From: Paenibacillus lutimineralis
GTDB taxonomy: Bacteria; Bacillota; Bacilli; Paenibacillales; Paenibacillaceae
Assembly (NCBI RefSeq): GCF_003991425.1
Contig: NZ_CP034346.1
Span: 5,136,001-5,200,000, forward strand
Length of the DNA: 64,000 nt
Direction: 5' to 3'
Below the pieces are notes generated by a model, which saw only the letters and a program-made list of their open reading frames with translations, made no database searches and was not told the origin of the DNA. Positions 34,885-46,878 of this stretch are shown here, piece by piece; position 1 is the first letter of the stretch; each line of letters opens with the position of its first letter. A program made the position numbers and the translations under genes.

Positions 34885-37044
34885 ATGAAACGGATGATTA
34901 AAAAATCAATTATCACACTGCTTGCTTCCACCTGTCTCTTTACAGCATGGCTCGCTCCGTCTTTTGCTGTTCCTACGGCAAACGCCGCTCCCGATACATC
35001 GGTTCTGAACAAGCAAGGGTTCTCCACCGATGTCATGTATCAGATCGTTACCGACCGCTTCGCGGACGGAGATCCTTCCAACAATCCGTCCGGTGCGGCA
35101 TTTTCTCCGGGCTGCACGAATCTTAAGCTATACTGCGGCGGAGACTGGCAGGGAATCATCGATAAAATCACCGACGGCTATTTTGCGGGAATGGGCATCA
35201 GCGCGCTGTGGATCTCCCAGCCTGTAGAAAATATATACAGCATCATCGACTACTCCGGCGTAAACAACACGGCTTACCATGGCTATTGGGCTCGCGATTT
35301 CAAACGGACAAATCCGGCGTTTGGCAGCATGAGCGATTTTCAGGAACTGATCGACACCGCTCATGCCCATAATATTAAAATTATTATCGATTTTGCGCCG
35401 AATCACACTTCACCGGCTTCCGAGACGCAGCCCTCCTTCGCCGAAAACGGGCGGCTGTACGATAATGGCAGCCTGATCGCCGGTTACACTGGGGATACGA
35501 ACGGAATTTTCCATCATAATCAGGGAACGGATTTTTCATCGCTAGAAGATGGCATTTATCGTAATCTGTATGATTTGGCTGACATCAATCACCACAACAA
35601 CAAAACAGACGTCTACTTCAAGGAGGCCATCAAGCTTTGGCTGGATATGGGCATCGACGGCATCCGCGTAGATGCGGTAAAGCATATGCCGGAAGGCTGG
35701 CAGAAGAACTGGGTAGCTTACATTTCGGGATATAAGCCGGTGTTTACCTTCGGCGAATGGTTCCTCGGAGTCGGCGAGAATGATCCGAGCAACGTCAGCT
35801 TCGCCAATGAATCGGGCATGAGTCTGCTGGATTTTCGATTCGGGCAAAAGGTACGCCAGGTATTCCGCGACAACACTGACAATATGTACGGCTTGAACAG
35901 CATACTTGCAGGAACCGCAGCCGATTACACGCATATTCAAGACCAGGTCACATTCATTGACAATCATGATATGGACCGCTTCAAGCTCGGTAACAATAAC
36001 CGCCGCCTGGAGCAGGCACTGGCCTTTACGCTTACCTCGCGCGGTGTTCCGGCTATTTATTACGGTACGGAGCAATACATGGCGGGCAACGGTGATCCGG
36101 CAAACCGCGCCTTCATGAGCAGCTTCTCGACGGCTACCACAGCCTATAAAGTCATCGGCAAGCTGGCGCCGCTTCGCAAGTCCAATCCGGCTATTGCTTA
36201 CGGCAATACCCAGGAGCGCTGGATCAATAACGATGTTTATGTTTACGAGCGGAAATTCGGCAGCAGCACCACGCTGGTTGCCATTAACCGCAGTGAGACT
36301 GCCGCCGCATCGATTACCGGCCTACAGACATCACTCCCTGCCGGCACCTACGCGGATATGCTGGGAGGATTGCTCGATGGCAACGGCATAACGGTCGGCA
36401 CTACGGGCTCCGTAACGGCCTTCAACCTGCCGGCCGGAGCCGCTGCCGTATGGCAATTTACCGCTGACGAGACGGCTCCGATCATCGGCAATATCGGACC
36501 CGATCTGGGGACAGCCGGCACGAAACTGACGATCGATGGGCGGGGCTTTGGCGATACCAAAGGAACCGTCTACTTCGGTACAACGGCGGTCTCTGGAAGC
36601 CAGATCATTCAGTGGGAGGATTCCCAGATTCAAGTGATCGTTCCGGCGGCTACACCCGGCACGCATAACGTGAAGGTTCGTAGCGCCTCCTCCGTAGAGA
36701 GCAACAGCTATAAAAGCTTCAACTTGCTGACGGGGAATCAGGTGTCGGTCCGCTTCATCGTGAACCATGCCAGCACCGTATACGGCGAGAATGTCTATCT
36801 GACAGGCAATACTGCCGAGCTCGGCAACTGGGACCCGAACAAGGCGATCGGCCCGTTATTCAATCAGATCATAGCCGCCTACCCGTCCTGGTACTATGAT
36901 GTCAGTGTGCCTGTCGGAACGGAGCTGCAATTCAAATTCATCAAAAAGAACGGTAATGCTGTCACCTGGGAAGGCGGAGCCAATCACAGTTATATAACAC
37001 CAGCCAGCGGTGTCGGCACTGTTGTAGTCGACTGGCAGCCGTAA
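34885..37044 (+). CDS. cgt: Cyclomaltodextrin glucanotransferase (CGTase, GH13_2)
   Basis: The 719-residue secreted enzyme makes cyclodextrins from starch. A signal peptide ends near ANAA (about 36). Domain order A-B-C-D-E: catalytic barrel (37 to about 440), domain C (to about 530), IPT/TIG domain D (VIGNIGP region to about 615) and starch-binding CBM20 (about 618-719, SVRFIVNHA to VDWQP). Nucleophile Asp263 is in IRVDAVKH, acid/base Glu291 in FTFGEWF and Asp362 in DNHDMD. The central Tyr in NLYDLAD and the Phe in GTDFS, needed for cyclisation, are kept. MPEGWQ has Glu270 where the CGTases I recall have Phe. Confidence 0.95.
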   Translation: MKRMIKKSIITLLASTCLFTAWLAPSFAVPTANAAPDTSVLNKQGFSTDVMYQIVTDRFADGDPSNNPSGAAFSPGCTNLKLYCGGDWQGIIDKITDGYFAGMGISALWISQPVENIYSIIDYSGVNNTAYHGYWARDFKRTNPAFGSMSDFQELIDTAHAHNIKIIIDFAPNHTSPASETQPSFAENGRLYDNGSLIAGYTGDTNGIFHHNQGTDFSSLEDGIYRNLYDLADINHHNNKTDVYFKEAIKLWLDMGIDGIRVDAVKHMPEGWQKNWVAYISGYKPVFTFGEWFLGVGENDPSNVSFANESGMSLLDFRFGQKVRQVFRDNTDNMYGLNSILAGTAADYTHIQDQVTFIDNHDMDRFKLGNNNRRLEQALAFTLTSRGVPAIYYGTEQYMAGNGDPANRAFMSSFSTATTAYKVIGKLAPLRKSNPAIAYGNTQERWINNDVYVYERKFGSSTTLVAINRSETAAASITGLQTSLPAGTYADMLGGLLDGNGITVGTTGSVTAFNLPAGAAAVWQFTADETAPIIGNIGPDLGTAGTKLTIDGRGFGDTKGTVYFGTTAVSGSQIIQWEDSQIQVIVPAATPGTHNVKVRSASSVESNSYKSFNLLTGNQVSVRFIVNHASTVYGENVYLTGNTAELGNWDPNKAIGPLFNQIIAAYPSWYYDVSVPVGTELQFKFIKKNGNAVTWEGGANHSYITPASGVGTVVVDWQP

Positions 37045-37063
37045 ACCCTAACTCAAGAGCTCA

Positions 37064-37099
37064 AAGGTCCAGCCGGGGGCATCCCCTTGGCTGGACCTT
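37064..37099 (+). terminator. Terminator after the CGTase gene
   Basis: AAGGTCCAGCC pairs with GGCTGGACCTT around an inner GGGG/CCCC. The stem ends in TTAATT. It lies 20 bp after the stop codon between convergent genes and can work for both. Confidence 0.75.
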
Positions 37100-37187
37100 A
37101 ATTGAAATCAAATGATTTATTAGTAAAATATCATAGTTCTCTAACTATCGGCATTCCCCTAAACTGATAAACAGCAAAATATCATGA

Positions 37188-40235
<3,048 letters not shown>

Positions 40236-40289
40236 TCATCCTTTCCTCCGAATCATAAGATAACAACTGCAAGCCTTTAACGAAACGGA

Positions 40290-41096
40290 CTAAAGAAACT
40301 TGTTTCGATAATCGGTTGGTGTTAAACCATAATGCTTCTTGAAGCTATCCCGGAAATGATCCTGATCTGTATATCCGATCTGATCACAGATCTCATAAAT
40401 TTTGATCGTCGGATCCTTAAGGAGCTTAACCGATGCTTCCATCCGTATCTGGATAATAGCATGGTTCAATGTCGTGCCAGTCACCTCCTTGAACACCTGG
40501 TTCAAATATTTTTCACTCAATCCAACATGGGAGGCAATATCGTTTAAGGTCAGGCTTCGCTTCATGTAATGAGCCAAAACATATTCAAGAGCCTGATCCA
40601 CCAGCTTTTTCTTTTTTACATTTCCGCCTATGCTGTTTAGTGGCATTTGACCTGATAGATTGGGGAGCTGCTCTCTCACCAATTGCTCCGCCATAGCAAG
40701 CCCATTGCGCTCCTCTTCTTCCTTGCGAAGCTGGGCAACGGCAAGCCCTACCACTCGTTGAATCTGCTCCGGGTCTACCGGCTTCAAGACGTAATCCAGC
40801 ACTTGCAATGAGATCGCCTTGCGGGCATACTCAAATTCATTCAAGCCTGACAGTATAATGCATTTCATATCCGGATACCGCTGCAGCACACCTATGATCA
40901 GCTCGATGCCATTCACCTTTGGCATACTAATATCCGTTAATAGAATATGGGGAGCAAGGACATCCAGTTGTTCCAGAACCTCCTCACCGTTACTCAGTGC
41001 TCCGACGACCTCTACCTCAAGCGCACGCCAATCAATGGAGCGAACAATGGCTTCTCGAACAGTCCTTACATCTTCTGCTACCAGCAGCTTATACAT
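40290..41096 (-). CDS. Response regulator, YesN type (short)
   Basis: The 268-residue protein has a receiver domain (1 to about 120) with Asp55 in TDISMPKVNG and Lys in VLKPVDPEQ, a short linker and an AraC double helix-turn-helix (about 168-268). It is much shorter than usual YesN proteins because the middle region is nearly absent. Its start overlaps the kinase stop by 1 bp (TAATG). It should bind the 21-bp-spaced direct repeats upstream of the alpha-galactosidase, binding protein and permease genes. Confidence 0.92.
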   Translation of the reverse strand: MYKLLVAEDVRTVREAIVRSIDWRALEVEVVGALSNGEEVLEQLDVLAPHILLTDISMPKVNGIELIIGVLQRYPDMKCIILSGLNEFEYARKAISLQVLDYVLKPVDPEQIQRVVGLAVAQLRKEEEERNGLAMAEQLVREQLPNLSGQMPLNSIGGNVKKKKLVDQALEYVLAHYMKRSLTLNDIASHVGLSEKYLNQVFKEVTGTTLNHAIIQIRMEASVKLLKDPTIKIYEICDQIGYTDQDHFRDSFKKHYGLTPTDYRNKFL

Positions 41097-42988
41097 TATT
41101 CATCCTCCATTCTCTCATCCGGTGCAGGATTTCCGAACAAGCTAGGTCTAAGTCCACCTTCATTCTTAATCGCTTCATCAGCATCAGCGATTAGTGGCAT
41201 AACCGCTTCCACACAGGTTCCGTTTGGAACCCTGATATACCGCAGACCATAATCTTCCTTCCGTTCCTTGCAGTTCAGTAAAATTCTGCGATGCACATTT
41301 AAAGTTCCATAGCCCCCCTCCGAACTCTTCTCCTTGCTGTTCTCTCTAGCTAATCGGTAGTTCATCAAGTCCGGATCTACTCCACTTCCATTGTCCTCCA
41401 CTCGGAGGATAACGCTTTCAAATTCTCTTCTAGCTGAAATCTCGATTCGACAATCGCTCGTCTTATTGGCAAATCCATGCACAATACAATTTTCCGCAAG
41501 CGGCTGCAAAATTAAATGAATCACCTGTACAGAAGCCAGTTCCTCCGGAATATCTATGCTGATCGCTAGGTCATCCAGCATTTGCTTCTGAATGTCTAAG
41601 AAAGCTTCTACCTGACAAGCCTCATCCTTAAGAGGGATCCATGTCTTGCCTTTATTTAATCCATAACGGAACATATTGGCAAGCGAACGGACGATCATGC
41701 TGGTCTCCATATCTCCGGAAATCAATGCCCGACAGTTGATCAAATCCAATGTATTGTACAAAAAATGAGGATTGATTTGAGCTTGCAACAATTCCAGCTG
41801 CAATTGGCGCCGCTCAATTTCTTCAGTGAAGCTCTTCTCAATCAGCTGCCGAATCATAACCAGCATGGCTGAGAACTGTTGGTTCAACTCGTTAATCTCA
41901 TAGATTTCTGAGATGTCGCTTGGCAGGGGCTGCTCCAGCTGCAGCACATCCTTCCGCTGCATGGCCGTGACTAACCGGGATATCGGAACCGTCACACGAG
42001 TAACAATCGAATGCATCCAGAACCCGGATACCAATAGCGCAATAATACCAATAACTGCACAGATCATCGAGATCATAAAGGTATAGCGGCTAAAATGACT
42101 CTCTGGAACCAAGGCCACTAGCTTCCAGCCATTGTCGAACGAGTTGTACATAATTCTGTACGATTCATTATCTACAGTTGCTTTCACAGTCCCTTTGGCC
42201 CCATGAAGTGATTGAACATATGGCGTGCTGTTCAAATTCTCCATAAATGAATGCCGGGCGCTATATATCACCCGGTTCTTCTCATCCAGCAGCAGATAGT
42301 AGCCTTTATCAATAGGTGCATTACCGATTACGCCCTGGATGCTTCGAGTATCCGCACCAACCATCACCGTGCCTATATTCCGGCCATCCTTATAGCTAAG
42401 CTTGCGACTAGCCAAATACACCACATTGCCCGTTCCAAAAGGTTGAGCCCACCACACGCCTTCACTCTCATTACGATTCAACCGTTGGTACCATTCTGCA
42501 TCTATCAGGTCATTAGCCTGATAGATGCCAGTTCCCCCGAAAAAATGGGCGGGTGAAACACTATAAAGACTGCTGGTGGGTTCCAATAACATAGATACGC
42601 TATACGTCGTCTGGACTGCATTATTTGAAGCAACATTATGGAGCAAAGACAAGAGAGATAGATTTTGCAAATTCTTCTCCAGCTCAAAAAAATCTCCGAT
42701 CGACTCATAATCATCCTTATATTGACGATCAATGAGGTTATCAATAAATTGATTGGATCGCACAAACGCACTTACATTTTTCATGGTATCAAACTGATAC
42801 CAGACATTCCGATGTACAAACTCCATCGACTGCTCCGCCATTTTCAGCGTATGGTTGTTCTGAACTTGAATCAGAATATAGCTGGAAGCCGTCGTGGACA
42901 GGACGATAAATACCACAATCAAACCTAAGAGTGGCAAGCTCAACTTGTTGAACAAGCGTGAGGTTTTACGCGATGCGCTCTGTCCCAT
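41096..42988 (-). CDS. Sensor histidine kinase, YesM family
   Basis: The 630-residue membrane kinase has helices at about 18-40 and 310-335 with a dCache-like extracellular domain between. A HAMP segment follows, then His408 in INPHFLYNTLD and an HATPase_c domain with PLAENCIVHGF and VEDNGSGVDP. GGGGGTGAG precedes the start. It is 25 bp after the permease gene and overlaps the response regulator. The ligand is presumably a galactoside. Confidence 0.92.
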   Translation of the reverse strand: MGQSASRKTSRLFNKLSLPLLGLIVVFIVLSTTASSYILIQVQNNHTLKMAEQSMEFVHRNVWYQFDTMKNVSAFVRSNQFIDNLIDRQYKDDYESIGDFFELEKNLQNLSLLSLLHNVASNNAVQTTYSVSMLLEPTSSLYSVSPAHFFGGTGIYQANDLIDAEWYQRLNRNESEGVWWAQPFGTGNVVYLASRKLSYKDGRNIGTVMVGADTRSIQGVIGNAPIDKGYYLLLDEKNRVIYSARHSFMENLNSTPYVQSLHGAKGTVKATVDNESYRIMYNSFDNGWKLVALVPESHFSRYTFMISMICAVIGIIALLVSGFWMHSIVTRVTVPISRLVTAMQRKDVLQLEQPLPSDISEIYEINELNQQFSAMLVMIRQLIEKSFTEEIERRQLQLELLQAQINPHFLYNTLDLINCRALISGDMETSMIVRSLANMFRYGLNKGKTWIPLKDEACQVEAFLDIQKQMLDDLAISIDIPEELASVQVIHLILQPLAENCIVHGFANKTSDCRIEISARREFESVILRVEDNGSGVDPDLMNYRLARENSKEKSSEGGYGTLNVHRRILLNCKERKEDYGLRYIRVPNGTCVEAVMPLIADADEAIKNEGGLRPSLFGNPAPDERMEDE

Positions 42989-43013
42989 CTTCTCACCCCC
43001 TGCACATGGAATA

Positions 43014-43889
43014 TCACCCCTTAACGGAGCCTACCATCATCCCCTGATCAAAATATTTTTGAACAAAAGGATAGATAATCAGCATCGGCAAAGCTACGAT
43101 TACGATCGCTGACATTTGGATGCCAATCGTTGGCGGAGGTGTAGTTCCAGCCGCCTCTAACAGCTCAGGAGGTAAGCTGGAACTGGCTATAATGGTGCGG
43201 AGCACTAATTGCACCGGTGCCTTGTTCCAATCCGTCACATACAGCATAGCATTAAAGAAATCATTCCAGTAGACTACCAAATACATTAAACCGATAGAGG
43301 CCAAAACCGGCATGGACAGCGGCAAGACAATTTGCCACAAAATGCGGAATTCCGAGGCTCCGTCGATAGCAGCAGACTCCTTCAAGCTTTTGGGGATCCC
43401 CTCAAAGAAGGTTTTCATAATGATCATATAGAACGCGCTGAACGCCATAACTAGAATCAATACATACGAGGTGTTCAGAAGCCCTAATTGCTTGATCGTG
43501 ATATAGGTAGGGATCATTCCCCCTCTAAATAACATCGTAAAAACAAAAAACAGAATAAGAATTCTACGTCCAGGCAGCTTTTTCTCAGCTAATGCATAGG
43601 CGGCGCCAGAGGTCAGAATTAGTGCAAGAATCACGCCCCCAACTGTGTTCTTCAGCGTATTCCCATAGGATTGATATATCAGTGAACCCTTCTCCAGCAA
43701 ATACTTGTAATACTCTAGGCTAAACGAAGCTGGGAACAAGACCATGCCATTCTTGGCACTGAATATATGATAAGGAGTAACGGATACAGTAATGACATAC
43801 CAGAAGGGCAAAATAATAACAACGGTCATGAGCGACAAAAGAATATAGTTAGAGACAACAAATAACTTCTCTGTAGCGGTAAGCTTCAT
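43014..43889 (-). CDS. Carbohydrate ABC transporter permease (YtcP/LplC type)
   Basis: This 291-residue permease has the EAA loop KESAAIDGASEFRILWQIVLP and the C-terminal DQGMMVGSVKG. It lies 15 bp after its partner permease. With the binding protein at 45105 it should import a galactose-containing oligosaccharide, judging by the LacZ and alpha-galactosidase neighbours. Confidence 0.92.
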   Translation of the reverse strand: MKLTATEKLFVVSNYILLSLMTVVIILPFWYVITVSVTPYHIFSAKNGMVLFPASFSLEYYKYLLEKGSLIYQSYGNTLKNTVGGVILALILTSGAAYALAEKKLPGRRILILFFVFTMLFRGGMIPTYITIKQLGLLNTSYVLILVMAFSAFYMIIMKTFFEGIPKSLKESAAIDGASEFRILWQIVLPLSMPVLASIGLMYLVVYWNDFFNAMLYVTDWNKAPVQLVLRTIIASSSLPPELLEAAGTTPPPTIGIQMSAIVIVALPMLIIYPFVQKYFDQGMMVGSVKG

Positions 43890-43904
43890 GATTCGGTCTC
43901 CTCT

Positions 43905-44867
43905 CTAGAAAATGCCCGAATCATTGATTCGTTTGGCAAAATGATTGGCTGTAACTACCATCGCTAATCCGATAATTCCTTTGATAACATCTGCCGCAGC
44001 GGCCACGCTAATATTGAATTGCTCCACCCCGACGCGATAAATATACGTATCCAAATTATCACCGACCTGCAGGACCATGGGGTTGTACAGATTGATCACC
44101 TGATCAAGACCCGCGCTCATAATAAAGCCAACCCGTAAAATAAACATGACTACGATCGTACCTGATATCCCCGGCAGCGTCATGTAAATGATGCGCTGGA
44201 AGCGGGTGGCTCCATCCACAACAGCCGCTTCATTAACTTCCGGATTCAGGCCGGCGATGGCCGCGATATATATAATTGCCGCCCATCCCATCTCCTTCAT
44301 TGCGTCGGTCACCACCAAGATCGTTCGGAAGTAATGATGATCGGCAAGCAAATAAGCAGGACTTCCGCCTAGAAGCTCGATCAGCTTATTAACAATCCCG
44401 GTTTCCGGAGAGAGAAGTAGAGTAATAATTCCCCCGTATACGACCCAGGAGACGAATCTCGGCAGGTACACGGCTGTTTGCAGCGTCTTTTTGAACCATT
44501 TGATACGAATTTCATTTAAGGCAAGTGCTAATAGAATTGGACAGATAAAGCCGCTAATCATCTTGTACAAATTAATGATCAGCGTATTTTTAAAGGCCGT
44601 CCAGAACATATCGGACTCAAACAATGCATGAAAATATTTTAGTCCTGCCCATTCACTACCACTGATTCCGCGAATAAAATTGTAGTCCATAAAGGCTACG
44701 CTGATCCCGAAAACCGGGAGATAATCAAAAATGAATACCCACAAAAATGCCGGAAGTAAAAGAAGATACAACAGTTTAAACTTCCATATCCGATCCAGCA
44801 CTTTCTTCAATCCTGATTCAGGCACAGTTCCAACGATCATTTGCGCCGATTCCAACTCGCTCCCCAT
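43905..44867 (-). CDS. Carbohydrate ABC transporter permease (LplB type)
   Basis: The protein has 320 residues with FDYLPVFGISVAFMDYN near the start and the EAA loop NEAAVVDGATRFQRIIYMTLPG. AAGGAGG lies about 10 nt before the ATG. It has its own promoter copy upstream (44923-44951), separated from the binding protein gene by a terminator-like hairpin. It is first of a run of permease, permease, kinase, regulator and lacZ. Confidence 0.92.
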   Translation of the reverse strand: MGSELESAQMIVGTVPESGLKKVLDRIWKFKLLYLLLLPAFLWVFIFDYLPVFGISVAFMDYNFIRGISGSEWAGLKYFHALFESDMFWTAFKNTLIINLYKMISGFICPILLALALNEIRIKWFKKTLQTAVYLPRFVSWVVYGGIITLLLSPETGIVNKLIELLGGSPAYLLADHHYFRTILVVTDAMKEMGWAAIIYIAAIAGLNPEVNEAAVVDGATRFQRIIYMTLPGISGTIVVMFILRVGFIMSAGLDQVINLYNPMVLQVGDNLDTYIYRVGVEQFNISVAAAADVIKGIIGLAMVVTANHFAKRINDSGIF

Positions 44868-44903
44868 TCTTTTTATGCCTCCTTGTTCCTTCTATAGCCG
44901 TTT

Positions 44904-44983
44904 CGAAAGGGCTTTCATAAATAATATATCTAATCCCCCCTTATCCGAAAACCGGACAGAAGCGAAGTATTACAGGGGAAAAG
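44904..44983 (-). promoter_or_regulatory. Galactoside promoter, copy 1: direct repeat, promoter, cre-like site
   Basis: Plus-strand repeat units ACCGGACAGAAG (44951-44962) and ACAGGGGAAAAG (44972-44983) are spaced 21 bp. On the minus strand the near unit runs into TTTTCG (-35, 44946-44951), and TATATT (-10, 44923-44928) follows after 17 bp. TGAAAGCCCTTTCG (44904-44917), a cre-like site with two mismatches, covers the expected RNA start. The weak -35 and tandem repeat imply activation by an AraC-type protein. Confidence 0.75.
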
Positions 44984-45000
44984 TCGAGTTTTCGATTACT

Positions 45001-45057
45001 ATGAAAAAAGAACAGGAGCAGGCTGCCCTGGGAGGAGCGGACCTATTCCCGTTCTTT
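45001..45057 (-). terminator. Terminator-like hairpin after the galactoside binding-protein gene
   Basis: AAAGAAC-GGGA pairs with TCC-GTTCTTT over a long GC-rich loop, with TTTTTTC following on the minus strand. It lies 48 bp after the stop at 45105 and before the next promoter copy. It should make the binding protein mRNA mostly monocistronic. Confidence 0.65.
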
Positions 45058-45104
45058 GTTTGTGCGTTCAATGGGCCTGTGATTTGCCCTACCCTGAAAA
45101 GGGA

Positions 45105-46730
45105 TTACTTGCCCTGTTTTTTCATGAAGGATGCTTCCAACTCGCTTAAAATTTGCGATCCGCCTTGGGACTTCCATTTTTCTACGAATTCATCGAACTT
45201 CTTGATGTCCCCGCCCATAATAATCTGAGTAAATACAGAGTCGCGCATCGTATTGAGCTCCACCAGCTTGGCAATTTTGGTTGGAGAATCCAAGAAGTTG
45301 GAGGCATCAGTGATTTGATACTTATTCGTGATAGCTACATCAAGCGCCTGGAAATGCCGAAGCGGCAACGATTCTAAGTAACGCGGCCAGCCTTTCAGCC
45401 CAGGGGCAAACAGATAGCTTTGGATACCGCGGAAATTACCGTCTTTGTCTTGCATTGTTTTAGGATCTACCAGATCCGTCACAACCGACATTTTATCATT
45501 CTCAATTTTGTAGTCTTCGCCTTCAATTCCCCACACGGTAAGCATCTGATTCTCCAGTGACAATGAATCCTCAATAATCTGCAGCACCCGTGCAGGATCT
45601 TTCGTCTTGACGCTAATTGCCGTCATTTGGTTGAATGGGGCACCTGCAGGAGCTACTGCCTTACCATCGGATCCGACGAGGGAACCTGTCAGTGTTAAGT
45701 ATTTGAAAGGTGAATTGGATTGGTCAGGCAAGCTGCCATCCGATGCCAGTTCTCCGCTTTGCTTCAACAGATTCGTCTCGATTTGTGTATCATAATCGTT
45801 AGCTGTAGACCACCAGCCCATCCAGGAGAACAGCTTGCCGCTATACAGCTTGGTCCGCAGCTGTTCTTCCTTGATCGTCGCGAATTCCTTATCAATAAGC
45901 CCTTCCGAGTACATCTTTTGCAGGTAAAGAAGTGCATCTCTCATTTTCGGATCGATATCATAATTGCTGAACTTGCCATCCGTTTCCGTGAAGAAGCCTG
46001 GCGTCACCCCGAATGCGCCAAAAATATGGTCAAAGGAATTGTTGGCATATTTTTGTTGTCCGACCTCCGCGTTATAACCTCCGAGTGGAATAACATCGGG
46101 ATTCTCTGCCTTGATCTTCTTGAGCAGATTGTAATAGTCATCAAGCGTCGTCGGCACCGGTGTGCTTCCCAGGAGATCTGCACGCATTACCAAATCCCAG
46201 CGGTAGCCAGCTCCCGGACCACCCTGATAAGGAATTCCGTATAATTTACCGTTGACCAAGGCCTGTTCGAACACTTCCGCAGGCACTTCTTTAACAATGT
46301 TTGGCGTATCTTTCTCATTGATCAGATCAGTCAGGTCAACAAAGGCGCCCTGCTGCGCATATTTTTGGAAGTCATCAGCAAAATCAATTCTGACCACATC
46401 AGGAATATCTCCGCTGGTCATCTTCAGATTCAGCTTCGTCTTGTACTGCTGCACATCCACCATTTCTGGTACGATCTCAATGTTCAGTTTTTTCTCAATT
46501 GCCTGCTTCACGACATCCTTGGAATAATCATACGGCTTCGATATATCCTGCCCTTTCAGCCAATTCAGCTTATAAGGCTGATCTGCAGTGTTCGTCTCCT
46601 TTCCCTCAGACGGTGAAGAAGACGGCGAGGCAGACGGTTCTCCAGAGTTGCCACATCCCGTTAATGCTACCGTACCTGCTAGAACAACAGCCAGCATACT
46701 ACTAGTCAACTTTCTCCCTAATTTTGTCAT
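45105..46730 (-). CDS. ABC importer solute-binding lipoprotein
   Basis: The 541-residue binding protein has lipobox LTGC (Cys26) and a Ser/Pro/Glu linker. LPIQG-like length and motifs (SYLFAPGLKGWPRYLESLPLRHF in two parts: SYLFAPGLKG and WPRYLESLP) put it in the large LplA-like group that goes with LplB/YtcP permeases. GAGGAGG precedes the start. It lies 148 bp downstream of the alpha-galactosidase gene with the second promoter copy in the gap. Confidence 0.9.
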   Translation of the reverse strand: MTKLGRKLTSSMLAVVLAGTVALTGCGNSGEPSASPSSSPSEGKETNTADQPYKLNWLKGQDISKPYDYSKDVVKQAIEKKLNIEIVPEMVDVQQYKTKLNLKMTSGDIPDVVRIDFADDFQKYAQQGAFVDLTDLINEKDTPNIVKEVPAEVFEQALVNGKLYGIPYQGGPGAGYRWDLVMRADLLGSTPVPTTLDDYYNLLKKIKAENPDVIPLGGYNAEVGQQKYANNSFDHIFGAFGVTPGFFTETDGKFSNYDIDPKMRDALLYLQKMYSEGLIDKEFATIKEEQLRTKLYSGKLFSWMGWWSTANDYDTQIETNLLKQSGELASDGSLPDQSNSPFKYLTLTGSLVGSDGKAVAPAGAPFNQMTAISVKTKDPARVLQIIEDSLSLENQMLTVWGIEGEDYKIENDKMSVVTDLVDPKTMQDKDGNFRGIQSYLFAPGLKGWPRYLESLPLRHFQALDVAITNKYQITDASNFLDSPTKIAKLVELNTMRDSVFTQIIMGGDIKKFDEFVEKWKSQGGSQILSELEASFMKKQGK

Positions 46731-46796
46731 TTACTAGAAGACCTCCTCAAATTGTACTCTATTTCCCCTTAAAAACGGACTGACCTAAAGCTGAAA

Positions 46797-46876
46797 GGAA
46801 AGCGTTCACATGTCAAAATTAATAAAAAATACCTTCCCTGAAAACCGGGGAAAAGGACGATAATACCGGATAAAAG
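46797..46876 (-). promoter_or_regulatory. Galactoside promoter, copy 2: direct repeat, promoter, cre site
   Basis: ACCGGGGAAAAG (46844-46855) and ACCGGATAAAAG (46865-46876) share 10 of 12 bases at 21-bp spacing. TTTTCA (46839-46844) touches the near unit and TAATTT (46816-46821) follows after 17 bp on the minus strand. GGAAAGCGTTCACA (46797-46810) matches the cre consensus at 13 of 14 positions and overlaps the expected RNA start. This is the best conserved of the three copies. Confidence 0.8.
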
Positions 46877-46878
46877 TC

